Assembly (NCBI GenBank): GCA_031763025.1
Contig: JASSKH010000010.1
Span: forward strand, 7,001,901 to 7,065,900
DNA: 64,000 nt
Reading direction: 5' to 3'
Origin: Macrocystis pyrifera
Taxonomy: Eukaryota > Sar > Phaeophyceae > Laminariales > Laminariaceae
Part shown: positions 23,638 through 36,700 of the stretch, one piece after another
Position numbering within the stretch: the first letter of the stretch is position 1
Layout of the letters: each line of letters opens with the position of its first letter
The notes under the pieces: generated by a model
What the model was told of the DNA's origin: nothing
The model's database searches: none
Seen by the model: the letters and a program-made list of their open reading frames with translations, nothing else
Translations under genes and position numbers: made by a program

Positions 23638-24266
23638 GACAGCAGGCTCATAGTTAGGAGGTATCCGAAGGCAAAAGTTTGAAGAGGCCCTATAGAGACC
23701 GTTTGGTCCAGCTTCCGCAAAATAGTTGATATTTCACTTGATTTTAAAGTCCCAACCGTAGCCTAAATACTAACCCGACCCGGATGGGGCAATTTCCAGA
23801 AGTGGTGTGTAATACTGAGGAATTAATGTTTTTATTGTCAACAGTCTTGTCAAGGCGAACACTGGGCCAAGACGAAAACACTACTGCTACTTTTTCCAAA
23901 GCGAACTACATAAACGCCTGCTCGCCTCCGGGGACTGGTGGCTCTCGTGTGCCCAGACTAGCTTCTTAGAAAATAAGGCATTGGCTTGCTTCCCGGGTAG
24001 TGGATCCTTACAGCCCTGAGTGTGGCACTGAAGCTTCTTGCTATGCGGACACGCCTTGCTCACTGCTTCAAATGGAGTCTTCTGGACACCGGGTACTCAC
24101 ATCAATAACCACACTAAAACAACGTCGACATGGATGTCTGCCACTCAGCATCGGTACTGGGCCCTTGAGCATCGGATGGTGCTCAGAACCAAAGTGACTC
24201 CAGCCAATATTGCAAAGAAAGCGCAACACGCCACTCTACTAAATGTGCATTGATCGGCGGCACCTC

Positions 24267-25518
24267 TCAACTCACCTGGTCCGCCTCTACACCTCGAATA
24301 GCGTGGTTGGCGGCCGCGTAGCACCTAGCAATGGCGCTGAAGCTGTTTCCAACCAACAGCTCGCTGTGCTTGCGCCTCTGCTGCCGCTGCCTTTTCTGCG
24401 CCTGCCCTTCGTCCCCGCCCTCCTCCGTGTCCCCCTCGTTCTCACCCTCCACCTCCTCCCGTGTGCTGTTTTTCTCTTGGTCCACTTTGGAGGAAACCCA
24501 CGGGTCGGCGTGGCTGTTGCCGGCATCGTGGGCGTCACTTTCGGAGAAAGCGCTGTCACCCGACTGCTCTCCTTCCCCACCCCCCCCCAGATGGAATCGC
24601 GAAGGGGATCCAGCCGATTCTTCTTCACCGCCACACGCCGCCGCGGCTGGAAGCACCGTCCTCGCCTTCATCGTTGTCGCTGTTGCAGGTCTTGTGAAAA
24701 CCTGAGCGAAAAGCCCGACGGCTTCCTGAAAGGAACCCAGGACGCTGTGGTTGTCGTTGCTGTTGTTGTTGGTGATGGTGTTGCTCGAATCGGCCCGCTT
24801 CCTGGTTGGAGGATGAGTGCCGCTGTAATTCACCGTCACTACCCCCACCACCGCCACGGCCAACACCGCCGCCGCCGCCGCCGTCGTTGCAGTTGACGAT
24901 GGTTTGTTCCTCCACCTCTTGCACTGCTGCACCTTCCATGTCGCCTAGAGGGGCACGGTGTGCCTGCTTTTCGTCGTCGTCGTTGTGATCCCGGTGGGGT
25001 GAGCGGTGGCGAGAGAAGGACCGCTTGCTGCCGCCGCCAGAGCAAGCGCCAACGCCACGGCCCGCAGGGTCGCTCTGCGTTGCCCCACGGATGGAAGGAG
25101 GGTCGTTGTAGGTCTCCTGCAGCGCCGCCCAGTTCTCCCCCGCTTCGTCGTCATCGTACTCGCTGCCGCCTGGCCCTCGTCCGTTCCCTAGTCCATCCTT
25201 GTGTGTGCCATCCAGGTTTTGGTGTTGGCCCTCTCCCGGGCGTCCGCCAGCGAGATCTTCTGTCATTTCCCTGTCCGCAGAATACGCCTCGTGTCCCTCC
25301 CGAACATTCCAAAAAGGGGAGCGGCGTCCATTGGTAGGGCAAGGGTTGTTGGTTTTGATGGCATCGACGTCGTCGTCGCCATCGTTGAAGTTTCCACCCG
25401 AAAAAGATTCTGCCCCTTGATCGTCGTGCTGGCTCAGCGACGACCCCTGTTCGATTTCGTACCTGACGCGTCTTTCGGCGCCAACGTCACCTCCGTCGGC
25501 GATCAATGGAGAAGCCAT
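24267..25518 (-). CDS. Unrecognised acidic, Gly-rich protein gene with candidate membrane segment; one frame switch
   Basis: Reading leftwards, an ATG at 25,518 opens a 297-codon frame rich in Asp, Gly, Glu, Asn and His. From 24,932 a second frame overlaps it and stays open to 24,267 (221 codons). The first half of frame one looks coding (for example EEQTIVNCND), and so does the second half of frame two (LGSFQEAVGLFAQVFTRP, then an acidic and Gln/Arg-rich tail). A splice or single-base indel between about 24,960 and 24,860 would join them and place AAAAAVLAVAVVGVVTV, a plausible membrane anchor, between an acidic N-terminal half and the C-terminal half. That hydrophobic stretch is read from a GCG/GTG-rich repeat and could be an artefact. 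No family recognised. Confidence 0.45.
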
Positions 25519-27270
25519 GACGACGCTGGTGGTACTGGTATTACTGTCGCTGCACTACTGCTGTACCTGCACCAAAGATAACTGCGAAGGGGCCTTCTGC
25601 CGCAACTGCTGTGGAGACGTCGATCGTGCGCTGCGTTGCTGTGTTGCGGCTCTTCTCGTTGGTTAGATACACCAGGTTCGTAGATAATATATAGACCTGC
25701 CTGCAATCATGGGCCAACCAAACGGCGGCCGGGAAGAGAAGGGATTTCAATATTCGCTGCGCGGGTGGCATAGGGAAATCCCGGCGGAAGCGGGAGGTGG
25801 GGTCAGAGCTTTTGCCGTGATGTTTCCGCAAAAAAACTAAAAAATGGATCCCGGGATGGCATGCGCAAACGGGTTTTTGTTGCAGGGCATTCGGGGTTCA
25901 TGTTGGGAGAGATGATCATGAATCATGAGTTCATGAGCATTTCTTTGTCTTCACTCGAGACGGGGTGGAATTTGAATTTTTTAATTAAGCACGTTTTTCC
26001 CCGTGTTTCGAAACACGCTCTCTGAGCACGTCTAGACTATGTAAGCTCCACTCACCGGAGGACAACGCAAAACAACGGCGAGTACCTGCACCATGGCGGA
26101 TCATTACTCCGGAACTGGCCGCCTCGCGATTCAAACCCGGGACGGGAGCATCTCTTCCATTCCCACTACGTGCGATCGCGCAGATTTCGGACAAGTTTTT
26201 CTGCTATGTTGATGTTGCAAAACAACGAACTCGAGCGCCTTCATCCGCGGACAATCGGCCGTATATGCGGGAGCTCTGCAATGGACCCTGGACTGAACTT
26301 GCCTGCTATTCGTTTTGCTACGTACGCGTTCGATGGATGGGGCACTAGATAGAGGCAGTGAACCTGTGGTGGATCTTGATTCTTCCCAGGGACCTTCTGA
26401 GGCCGGGAATTTGAAAAGTAAGTGAAGGATACCGAAAGTTCCCAACCTAGCACCAGAAGTTTACGCTTCACTCCCTCCATCTGACATTTCTGCTTGTTAC
26501 CCTTCACACCTCTACGTGTGTTGTCCCCGATCCTGTTTTTTTTTTCGTGCCTCGCCGCCGTGGTCGTCTCGTTTGTGGCAGTCAGCGGTCAGTCCTGCAG
26601 TGCTCAGTGGGTTTGTTGTTGAACCTCCCCCGTCTGCAGGAAAATCTATTTTGACCCGATCCCCGGGTTACAGGCCAACATTTCCAACCAGCAAACCCAA
26701 ACCCGACACAAACACAAACACATCCTCTGTGCACACTGTACGCTCTTGGACCGGATTTCTCCTATGGAAGGGCACATAGCGGGTGGAGATGGCATCATGC
26801 ACAGCCTTCGAAGTCTGGCTCTCGATCAGGTCCGTCGAAACACAGCAAATCTCGACCGTGCCCGGGCTGGGAGGTGAAGCTGCCGTCTGAAAATCTTTTT
26901 GATGAGGCAAATCTGCTGCGTGAGAGTGTGTGAAGCTGTTTGCTGCTGAGGCAGTAGGGCGATCTCCAGATGGAGATCTGCTGCTCCCAGGACGTCCCAT
27001 GTATTGGTGTGTTGTTGCTGTTGTTGTCGTGATGATACGTGATTGTTTAACGTTGTAATCGGGCGGCACGCGCATGCTGATCTGCGAGTTGCTTGTGGCA
27101 AAGTGCAGCCGTCTTCAACTCTTACCAGCGGCGTGAATGGTATCAACCTGTCCTAAAATGTAAGGACCGTTTTGTCATTAATATTATAATTTATTTGTTT
27201 ATTATATTTACGGACAAATTGGTCAATATGCCTTATTGTCCCAGGTAGCAGGTACGTCTCATCACACCTC

Positions 27271-27330
27271 TGCTCACCTGATGTCTGCTCACCTGATGCC
27301 TGCTCACCTGACGCCTGCTCACCTGATGCC
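27271..27330. repeat. 15-bp tandem repeat, 4 units
   Basis: TGCTCACCTGATGCC repeated four times with two single-base changes. Confidence 0.95.
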
Positions 27331-27630
27331 TGCAAGGTATTGGTACGTATGTTTGGGGGCACATATTTCCTGCTTTCGTACCCAGTACGTTTTGGCATGC
27401 GATGTACCAGAGGTATGTTCTCTGTTTCGCTGCTTAGCACCACAGAGCTAGCCTCTCTCGGACACTGGGTGCGCTGGATGTCGATGGGTGGGAAAAACGG
27501 TTCACCAATACCAGTGTAGTGTGAGTAGCACACCACGGCCTTACCAGGGCACTCTGCTAAAGTTTTCCTGTACTATATCCAAGTAACTTCTCCCCCAAAG
27601 CGCGGCATGTACAGGAGCAGTGCTATAGTT

Positions 27631-27776
27631 ACGTACTACTACTGTGTAACAGCTGCGGTACCTGATATCTGGTACTCCTTGGACTCTGTGAAAAGTCTAT
27701 GGTAACCTACTACTGCTGTAGCAGCTACAAAGTACCTGATTCTGGTACTCCTTGTACTCTGTGAAAAGTCTACGTA
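27631..27776. repeat. About 73-bp tandem duplication
   Basis: Two copies sharing ACTACTACTG, TACCTGAT, CTGGTACTCCTTG and ACTCTGTGAAAAGTCTA. No coding potential. Confidence 0.85.
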
Positions 27777-28674
27777 CTGCTGGAGTCAACCGCAGTACAA
27801 GGTGGTGGTCAAATACGCAAGTTCAAGCTTGCAAGTCATTTTCTAGAGTGTAAACGCCGGCATAGTACCTGGTAGACAGCAGTAGTATGTTGCGGGGTAG
27901 TGATAGGAGTACCTTTAGGAGTAGTATACCTTTAGGAGATTCACGCAACCTCTAGCACTGCCTGGGTCGGTGTCGGTTTTTAGGGCCATCGACATGGAAA
28001 TCCCGACTTGCTATTATACCTGGTATCATATTGCATTGTATACCTGGTATACGAAGCAGAGCTCTAAGATGGGTACGTCGTACAGTATACTGGTACGTGA
28101 TACAAGCAGTATACTGGTGCGAAGTATGCCCACATATACCTAAAAAACACTTTCATATCTGGCCGTATCACACGCGTAATAAGATAACACACCTCGTGCG
28201 ATGAATTTCCGAGCCGGTTTTCTCTCATACGAGGGGGGCACAACACAACCAAAACGGTGGATTTGGGAAGATCTCCTCGAGGCGCATGCATCGCTCGGCA
28301 TTTGCACTTTCCCCGTTGCGGGGACGAAAACAGCTCAGAATTCCGTCTGGGGGGGGTGTGTTATGGTAGCACTCTACTGTAGTGCGATTGTGATACACGG
28401 TAATATGAACGCCAGGCTCATTTTTGGAGGGAAGCCCACAATTTTGGAATAGTAGATGTTGGTATTTCTCAGCGGCGAGCACGACACACGCCGAGTGCTG
28501 CCTGCCGGTAGATACGTACCAAGCCTAAAATTAAAATAGCCCATGCTGAAGGTTGGTCAAGGGGGCTGGCTGTCGCACTCAGGCTTCAAGCCTTGCTCAG
28601 ATCATATATTTTCTTGTCGACGAGACCATACTGCTACAATAACGTACCTGGTACGCTGTTTGTAGTGTTCTCTC

Positions 28675-28870
28675 TACCGTGTCGGTTGAGTAGTGCCGGC
28701 TGCCCGCTTTAGTGCGTGTCAAATCGCTTGGCACAGACGGGATTAACCACCGTGGCAACTGTGCGGAGTAATTAGTGCTGGTTGGTTGCCGCTATAGTGC
28801 CGGGAGAGTGGGCTGGCGCATGCCGGCAACGTACAGGGGCCATTACTGTACTCTGCCTTGTATCCTGATC
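28675..28870 (-). repeat. GCCGGCACT dispersed repeat, copy 3
   Basis: Reverse-strand copy: TAGTGCCGGCTGCCCGC, CAAATCGCTTGGCACAG, GGTTGGTTGCCGCTATAGTG, GCTGGCGCATGCCGGCA. Confidence 0.7.
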
Positions 28871-29826
28871 TACACTGTTACGGGACTGAAGGTTGAACCT
28901 CCAAGGGTCTACCAGGGATCATACTCGTACGTTCAGCTCGCGCATTTCTGATTGAAGACTAGACTCTGCGCCGTGGCACACAGCAGTAGCTGCACCCCCC
29001 AAACTTGCGTACAGCTCGTGCAGCTCTGCTCTGCGCAGCCCGGTGCAATCTACATTTTCTTTCTTTATTTCCCCCTTTTTCTCTTCCGATTTATTTTCTC
29101 TGTTTTCTGTTTTTCTGTTTGCTTCGTTTGTTTCTTTCGTTTTCTCTCTTTCATAGAATATGTATGACGTGCGTGTCGTATCCAGTAGGATGACATGGCA
29201 CTGCATTGTCTACTCTGCTTACTGCATAACAATGTAATATATCTGTGGCGTAGTTTTGTGACCCCGTAACTTGTTTCTCTCTCGTAGGATTGAAGAATCG
29301 GCACGGACACTAGTTGCGCTGGATGTCGACGAGTAGAAAGCACGGTTTAATGTGAAGAACACACACATGCCTCCGCTGCAATGTCGGTGTCAGTCCACAT
29401 TACATGCTGGTCCCTTTGGCAAACTTGGGGAGCTGCACCGACGATATTTTTAGGACGAACTACTTGCAACTAGAGCAGGAGACGGTACTGCTCTTTGCAG
29501 CGATCAAAGCGATATGCACCGATCCTCGAATCTTTACGTACGAGTTCACCCGTTGGCCCCCCGCACAAACGCAAGACCAACCTCTCTACGTACGTATGGT
29601 ATCTGCCATGGAGCGGGAGGCCTATCCTGGTCGAGATCACCATCTCTGATCCCCGGCGCTTCCTTTGCTGTGGGCTGGGGCGTGTTGTGGTGGCGGTGAT
29701 GTGACATCAACTGCGCCTCGTTTAGTTACGGGAGCAGCGTGCTTGAAATACGGCTGTACATACCTGGTATGCACGATGTGTGATCTTGCCATGAGCCCGG
29801 GGTAATTCGCCCCCCCTCCCCCCTAG

Positions 29827-30347
29827 TATATATAGGTTGGGTTGGCGTCGGTTGGCGACGACACTGTAATACATGCCGCTCACTACTTGAGCTAGACAAT
29901 CAGGGCACCGTTTTTGTTTGTTTGGCGGTCGATCACAGCTGGTTGCCGAGTTAGATCATCCGTGCGAAGTAAACAACCTTTATTCCTCACAAGTGGGAAT
30001 GATCGTATCACGTAGTGTGTATATGGTGAGGCACCCATGAGGCAGTTACGTAATACTCCCATTGCTGTCTCTGGAAGTGGCTACACCGGAAATTTAATTA
30101 ATTCATTGAAGCTGTCATCCTTATGCAAGTCCGATTCACAAGCGGTTCTTAGTAGGATGCAGCTCACCCTTCATGCGACTCGCCGAACACCTCACGGCGC
30201 TTCGCGCTTGGTGCAAGCAATGCCTGCCTGGTCGGTGAAAACCCGACATTCTCCGTCCCGGCAGTATAGGGATGCGAAGGTCTGTGGTCATACGACTACT
30301 GCCATGCATGAGATCGAGTGCATCTCTCTTATTCAGTACACCCCCCC
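29827..30347 (+). mobile_element. SINE-like element S5, full length
   Basis: Starts TATATATAGGTTGGGTTGG directly after a C-rich tract (29,810-29,823) and ends in a C run at 30,340-30,347. Best preserved copy with S8; it lies just upstream of the candidate first exon of the LRR gene. Confidence 0.85.
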
Positions 30348-30426
30348 TGTACCTGCAACCCTGGGCTCCCTTCTCTCCCACCTCCCTGTAGACTCATGAC
30401 AACATGAGTTTACCTTTTTAGCGAGC

Positions 30427-30508
30427 ATGGCGGCCGTGTCTCATGCGCACGCGGTTGCATCGTACTTTCAGACATATGGCGTTTTGCCGGAGGAGGGGGG
30501 GCGGGAGG
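30427..30508 (+). CDS. Candidate first exon of the LRR gene
   Basis: An ATG in good context (GAGCATGG) opens a 27-codon frame beginning MAAVSHAHAVASYF and ending GGREG. Cutting at GAGG|GTTTCT gives phase 1, which matches exon 1 at 31,515: G plus GC restores GGC, and the protein runs on as GREGDSAVAKALF. The donor is weak and the frame stops five codons later without splicing. There is no independent support; the true start could lie elsewhere upstream. Confidence 0.3.
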
Positions 30509-30926
30509 GTTTCTAGACCCTTGTCACGCTTGTGTGACGTCTCTGCCCCCCAGCCCCCCCCCCCCCCCCCCCCGCCGGCGCACGGGTGTACCGACGCGCC
30601 CTCGAGCGCACACTCGTGGAGAACAGTCGCCGGAAAGACAGAGGTTCCCGAGGTTCCCGATTGGACCCCGTGACAGCAGCAGCGATGGTGGTGGGGGCTG
30701 TTTGTATTGGGCGCGATACCTGACGCCCCGCGTTGGGCTGGGAGCCTTGTGGTGTCCCGCCCGTAGATCTCCGTTCCCTTCTTATAACCCCTTTAGAACC
30801 GCAATCCCGTTTTGGTCACAAAGTACTTAGAAAATCAATGGTGTGTGCCCAAAACGGGAGTGCTGTACTAAAAGAGTTATCCCCTTCAAATCTGCACCCT
30901 CGCTTCTTAGGATAAATCGCTTGGAG

Positions 30927-30959
<33 letters not shown>

Positions 30960-31514
30960 TTTGAAGGTCCCCAGACGGCTGGTGGTACGACCAGTCAGTT
31001 GATCTGACATCGATGGCTGATGCTTCCAGCGGCCTTGGCTTAACTTGTTTGTTGCTGCTGCTGCTGCTGCTGAAAAATAGACCCAACTAAATTTTCGGAG
31101 TGGGTTTGTCCCTAAATTGTGGATGCGATAGCCACGGGGTTGCCTCACCTGCCGCCCACGAGGGTTGAACGCTTTTTTTTCCCGCTGAATAATTGCTCTC
31201 ACTCTAATTTAAGTCGGTTTATCGCTTGTAGAGTATGGGTGCAATAGGAAAAGGGTTGGTGCAACCCCCCGCGCGATACACGCCTCTCTAGGTGTGCCAC
31301 TGCCTAGCACCGTGAGATTCAGGTGCTGTTCTGCTAAAAAAAGGCCAATATTGAGTCCAAGTAGCTTGTCCCTAAAATGTTGGTGCAATAGTGAAAGGGG
31401 TACCTAAAATGTGAGTCAATCTAAAGGGGTTATAGTAAAAGGTACTCCCCCCCCTCCCCCCCCTTTCCCCCCAACGGTACCCGCCTCCCCAGGTTTGTTA
31501 CTGCCTCGCCACAG

Positions 31515-31842
31515 GCGACTCAGCGGTCGCAAAAGCCCTGTTCTCGAGGCTCTCTCTCTCCTTGTCCTCGTCGTCTTCTTCTTCCTCCTCCCCTTCTTCG
31601 ACTGATACTGGACTGGCCACCGCGTTCTTGACACCTCCAGTCTCCTGGTGCCCCCCAGTGGGGGGCGCGACGGGCGCCTCCGTGGGTATTCCCTCTTCCA
31701 TCGGAGACACCATCATGGAGAGAGCCAGGGAGATGGGCTGCCTGACGACGGAGGGGACTCTCCACCTCCTGAGGTGGTGCACACCCCGGGTTCTCGATCT
31801 AGGAGGCGTGTCGCAGACGGTTACGGACTCCCTACTCCTCAG
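31515..31842 (+). CDS. LRR gene exon 1 (N-terminal region and first repeat)
   Basis: Preceded by TGCCTCGCCACAG and followed by GTGAAAAC. Starts GDSAVAKALFSRL, then a poly-Ser run from a TCC/TCT-rich stretch, a helical segment DTIMERAREMGCLTTEGTL, and the first repeat VLDLGGVSQTVTDSLLL. Ends in phase 2 (AG). An alternative acceptor at 31,492 would add eight residues in the same frame. Confidence 0.7.
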
Positions 31843-33312
31843 GTGAAAACCAGTGTGTGTTCGAGTGTTTTTTTCGTGTGTTGTGAAGGAGAAGGCCTTT
31901 GTCGGGTGTTGATGGGAAAAAGGGTGGGGGCGCCCGATGCAACGGTGTCGCTTGCGTTTGTGACATAGTATGCCATGGGGCTTCTCCCGTACATGTATTT
32001 ACACACATATGGTGGTGGTCGTCGTGATACACCTGGATTTTGATATGATGCAAAGCAGATTATAATTATTGTGTGGTTGATTGTGCTGTGCTTGTGCTGT
32101 GCTTGTGCTGTGCTTGTGCTGTGATTGTGCTTGTCGCTGTTTTACGACGGGATCGTGTGTACGTGGTTTTTTATACGGCGGAGTTTTTTTTTATGTTGTC
32201 CAAGGCAGGGTGCACCCGCTGTTCCTTTTCTCCGCCACGGTTTGTGTCCGAAGGTATCCGGCGAAGTCGTGCGCGGAACTGGAGGACGTTAGGTTGAGCT
32301 GGTGCCCGCATCTCCTAGAAGTGGAAGCGCTTCTGCTCAAGATCAGGAAGGCGGGTGTCGGGGGACAGGTGCGAGAAGCTACCGGTTTTGGTTGTGGTAT
32401 TGGTGATGATGGTGATGGTGGTGGTGGTGGTCGTGGGGGTGGTGTCGTTGAAGGTGTTGATGTGGTTGGGGATTGTAGTGATTGTGGCGGTGGTGGTGGT
32501 GGTGGTGGTGGCGGTCTTCGGTGGTGAAGAGGAGAATAGTAGTGGTGATGGCGTGGGGAGCAGGGATGGTGGAAGTGGAGGCGGGCAGGAGTGGTGGTAT
32601 TTTGTTTTTTGGGGGGTAGAGGTGGAGGCAGGCAGGGTTGATGGTGATTGGAGGGGGATATAGGGGCGGTGGTGAGGTTCATGGCATAGCCAATGAGGAG
32701 AGGGGGGGGGGGGGGGCATGCACTGTCTTTTTTCCGAGAGGACGATTACAGGTCTTGATTTACGGCCGCGCGAAACTGTTTTTGAGGGGCCGCGCGAAAC
32801 AGTTTTTGAGGGTATGGACAACGGAACGGGGAACACAATGACACGGACGGTTGCTGAAAACGAACATAGTATCTGCCCGTCCCGTGTCAGTTTCTTTCCG
32901 TTCGGTCCCGACAACTTTTTTTATATTGGGCTGGTTACAGTTTTTTCTCGGTCTCGCCTTCTTCCCATGCCGCGTCGATTCCTTCCCGGTCTCAAACCGT
33001 TTTCTTCCATAACAAAAAAAACAGCTATTCCGGAGGACCGTAGTAAATAGCACCTGCGGTACACACAAAAACGTATATATTTCTTTATTTTAGTAACAAA
33101 ATTTGGTCCCATTTATTTTGGTCCCCGTAGTACACACTTGACGCGCTCGCTTTTTCTCGACTCCCTCCCTTCGCGTGCCGCCGCCTATCCTCATGTACGG
33201 ACTACTCCACCGCCAGGGAGACGAGGCGTGCCCACTCAGGTCTTTGGACGTAAGCGGCAACGAAACCGTTTCTGACGGCATCTTTAAGGTTGAGTTTTGG
33301 TCGACCTTGGAG

Positions 33313-33356
<44 letters not shown>

Positions 33357-33441
33357 TTCTGGGTTGGCCCCCCTCTAGGCTTTACGTCGGCAAACGCGCA
33401 CGATCGGCGTAGGGTGTGTGGATCGTTGGGTCCTCCCGTCC

Positions 33442-33480
<39 letters not shown>

Positions 33481-33741
33481 ACGCCTCACAAGCGGTTCTT
33501 AGTAGGATGCAGCTCACCCTTCATGCGACTCGCCGGACACCTCACGGCGCTTCGCGCTTGGTGCAAGCAATGTCTGCCTGGTCGGTGAAAACCGTCCCGG
33601 CATTGCAGGGATGCGAGGGTCTATGGTCATACGACTACGGCCATGCATGAGATCGAGTACATCTCTCCTATCGAGTACACCCCCCCCCCCCCCCCCACAT
33701 GTTTTGGTGTCCTTAGCCCCGTTGGAGTTGCACTCGCTTTT

Positions 33742-33772
<31 letters not shown>

Positions 33773-36700
33773 AACTTCTTGGAAATTGTGTGGGATTAAA
33801 TGACCCCTTTTTGGTGCGTGGGAGTCCGAACATGGTTGCACACTAATTCCGAGTAGGCTTTCGCAAACAGCCGTAATATGTTTGGTGTGACGAACGGGTT
33901 GCGGATGGGTATAAGGGTAGGCATACCTTGCTACCCAGTCGTAGCCAGTAGCGTTGTACACACCGGGTTGGTGATCGGTAGCATAGTCGCCTGCAGCAAG
34001 CAGCGCCAGCACGGTACTCGTAGTGCAGCAGTGCGGTATGCCACATATCACTCTGGCGGAAATTATTGCCCCCGTTAATACGCTGATTTCAGAGCCCCAA
34101 ACGGGGATTACATTTCCCTTAAGAGCGATAACGATTTAGCAGGTACCAGTTTGCGGCATGACGAAAAAAACGTTTCGTAGATGAGGAGATTTCAGAACAT
34201 GAATCTCGGGGGATTCCCCAATATCGACCTGAAAACAAAAGGCGAAACGTGTTTTTTTTAATGATTCGCTTGCACCTACGATTCGGAGACGAAACGCTTG
34301 GATGCAGAGTTGAACACTTGTTTTTTTGCCGAGTTTGGAATGGTGACCTTAGGTAGTGGTGGCGCCTATCAAACGATTCCGCGGCACATGCATCGCGCCA
34401 CTTTCCGACGTGGAGGCGTCGTCTAAAAAGACGGGTCCGAAAATGGTGACCACCACTCCCCCTCCGCGCGCCGAAAGGCAGCCAGCCGTACCGATTGCTT
34501 GCGCTGATTGATACCCGCGCGCTCGCAAAATACGCCCTCGGTAGTCGACCCGACCTGATCATGTTGCACCTGCAGTGGCTGGAACCTTGCTCGACACCGG
34601 ACATGCTTTTGCGGGGGGGGCACCGGGCTTCGGCCCTGCTGCCGCGCTTCGCTAGCGCTCTGCTGATGATGCGCTTACTATTAGTGCATGTTTCACCGTA
34701 TGGCACGCAAAGATAACGCGCTTCCTCGGACGAACTTCAGAGCTGTTTTTTTTTTTTTTTTTTTTTGGTGAAAGGAAACGGGGACAGTGTAACCGCCGAG
34801 CGGCGCGTCCATGGAAAAATATCTAGACTCGACAAGATATTTTTCCAGAACCCGCGTTTTTCGTTTGTGTTTGTCCGCCTTGAGGCATGTGCTTGTTTTG
34901 GGGGCAAATAGGGTCTTGAAAAAAAATCGTCCCTCACAGGGTGTATTTTTATGGTACGCCGCGCTGCGCTAGGAGGGATTCGCTGTCGCTACGCTGACTG
35001 CATCTATGCCAACGATGCGCTAACGACACGCGCGACGACGCGATTGCATCGCCGCTGGTGTTTTTTTTTTTTTTTTCCCCTACCTAAGGCTCTTGCGGGA
35101 AGGTGTCCCTCCCTGTCTGTGCTCAAGGTGGACGCGTGCCCGCGCTTGACGGGCTCCTTCCTCCAGCGACTGGCCGTGGGCTGCCCCGAGCTGACTAGTC
35201 TTAGCGCCGAAGCTTCCACAGGTTAGGCTTCAGGCTGCAGTTGTACGTGTGCATGTGTGGTTCATATATCGTGTTATACGTGCGTGCGTGTTTGGTTTGG
35301 ACGTGCTGCTGCGGCGCGTGGTGGCGTGGGCTTATCCGTCCGTGATTCGGCTGTGTTCCCACCGTTTAGTATTCCGGCTACCGTAAGCACATCTGCTATC
35401 CCTACGTCGTACTGTAGTTGCTGTTATTTTCAGAGATGTTCATGGGTCGGATTAGACCTCGCGGGTCGGGTCGAGTCGAGTCGGGTGTAAAGGGTGGCCC
35501 GACCCGACCCGATCCGTGAGAGTTTTGAAACCCTCCTGACCCAACTCGATCCGGTGAGATTTCGAAAAATTCCTGGCCCGGCCCGCGGGTTGAGGTCATT
35601 CCCCGTGAAGAGCCATGATTTTTATTTGCCTCATGCGCAAGGTGGCCTCCGACTGTATCGGGCAGGCTTTTGGGCTCGCGGGCACATCTGCTATTCCTGC
35701 TGTGGTTTTCGTTTTGCTTCGTGCGCCTGGTGGCGTCGTTAGCGTTTGCTTACCAAGCCTGCTTCGTCTAGTCTACATCAAGGGAGATTGGAGTGTTGCG
35801 TTACGGCATACGAAAAAACAATAAACTTATGTTTATCAGGTAATATGTACGATAGGACTGGTGCTGTTGTTTTGTTTGTTTTGTACACCTGATGGCGTTA
35901 TCGCGTCGCAACCAACGAGGAGGCCCGTTTCTTCGTCGAAACGGCTCTAGCAAAAACTGCATTACCTCTCCCTAACGACTACTGGATGAAAGATGAAATA
36001 AGATGTTTACCCAACCCCATACACATCCCCTCCCCTCCCCCCCCCCCCCCCCAATCCCTTCCCCTTTTGTATTGGTTAGGTTTCTGATTGCCCAATATTT
36101 CATCCTCTCATTCAGCGACCGAAAATGGACAGCAATGTATTGTTGCTCTCTCGTTCGGAGATGCTGGGTTTCCACGTTATTGTTTTGGCGTGTGCTGTCC
36201 GTGACGGCTACCTGCGCAACCCGGCCCGAGCGTGGGGTCCTCTGGCGGTGCGATTAGCCGCTGGGACGTTTTTTTTTTTTTTTTTCGTTTCGCCTGGAGT
36301 GTCTTTGTCAGAAGAAGGGCATGTGTCTTTGCTTTTGACTAGCTCCCACTCGTCTTGCGCGGGGTGTTCCAGGAGGCGTTTTTTTCTTCCAAGTATGACT
36401 CGGGCAGAGGGGTTGTGTCTCCGTCCTTGGTTGTATCGTATGTCAGGGTTCGACGTCGGAATGCAGGGAGTTCGAAGGCCATTTGGCTTGTTTCTCAGGA
36501 TACCCACTTGTACAATAGGTGTGCTGCCTGCTGTTATGTTTGACGGATCGTTCGAGTGTGAAACGAACACCTTACGTAGTGCGCACGAGTAACACGCCTG
36601 GCACGAAAAATCAGATATATTTGTTTGTTTGTCATACTAGACCGTGGCCCTTCTAATTATCTAACTCCAGTTTTTTTTCCCCGAAGCGTGGCTTAAAAGT

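Larger units (their letters stand above)
25519..29809. other. Intergenic between the minus-strand gene and SINE S5
   Basis: Probably contains the promoter of the minus gene just right of 25,518. Six TACC(A/T)GGTA palindromes lie at 27,866-29,769. No convincing exon; the + frame 29,404-29,649 has reasonable composition but no support. Confidence 0.45.

Noticed and set aside
26100..26165. tRNA gene on the minus strand (GGGTTTGAATCGCG)
   Set aside because: Only a B-box-like word; no D-arm and no acceptor pairing.
32191..32914. Minus frames of Pro/Thr/His-rich protein
   Set aside because: Complement of GGT/GTG microsatellite following exon 2.
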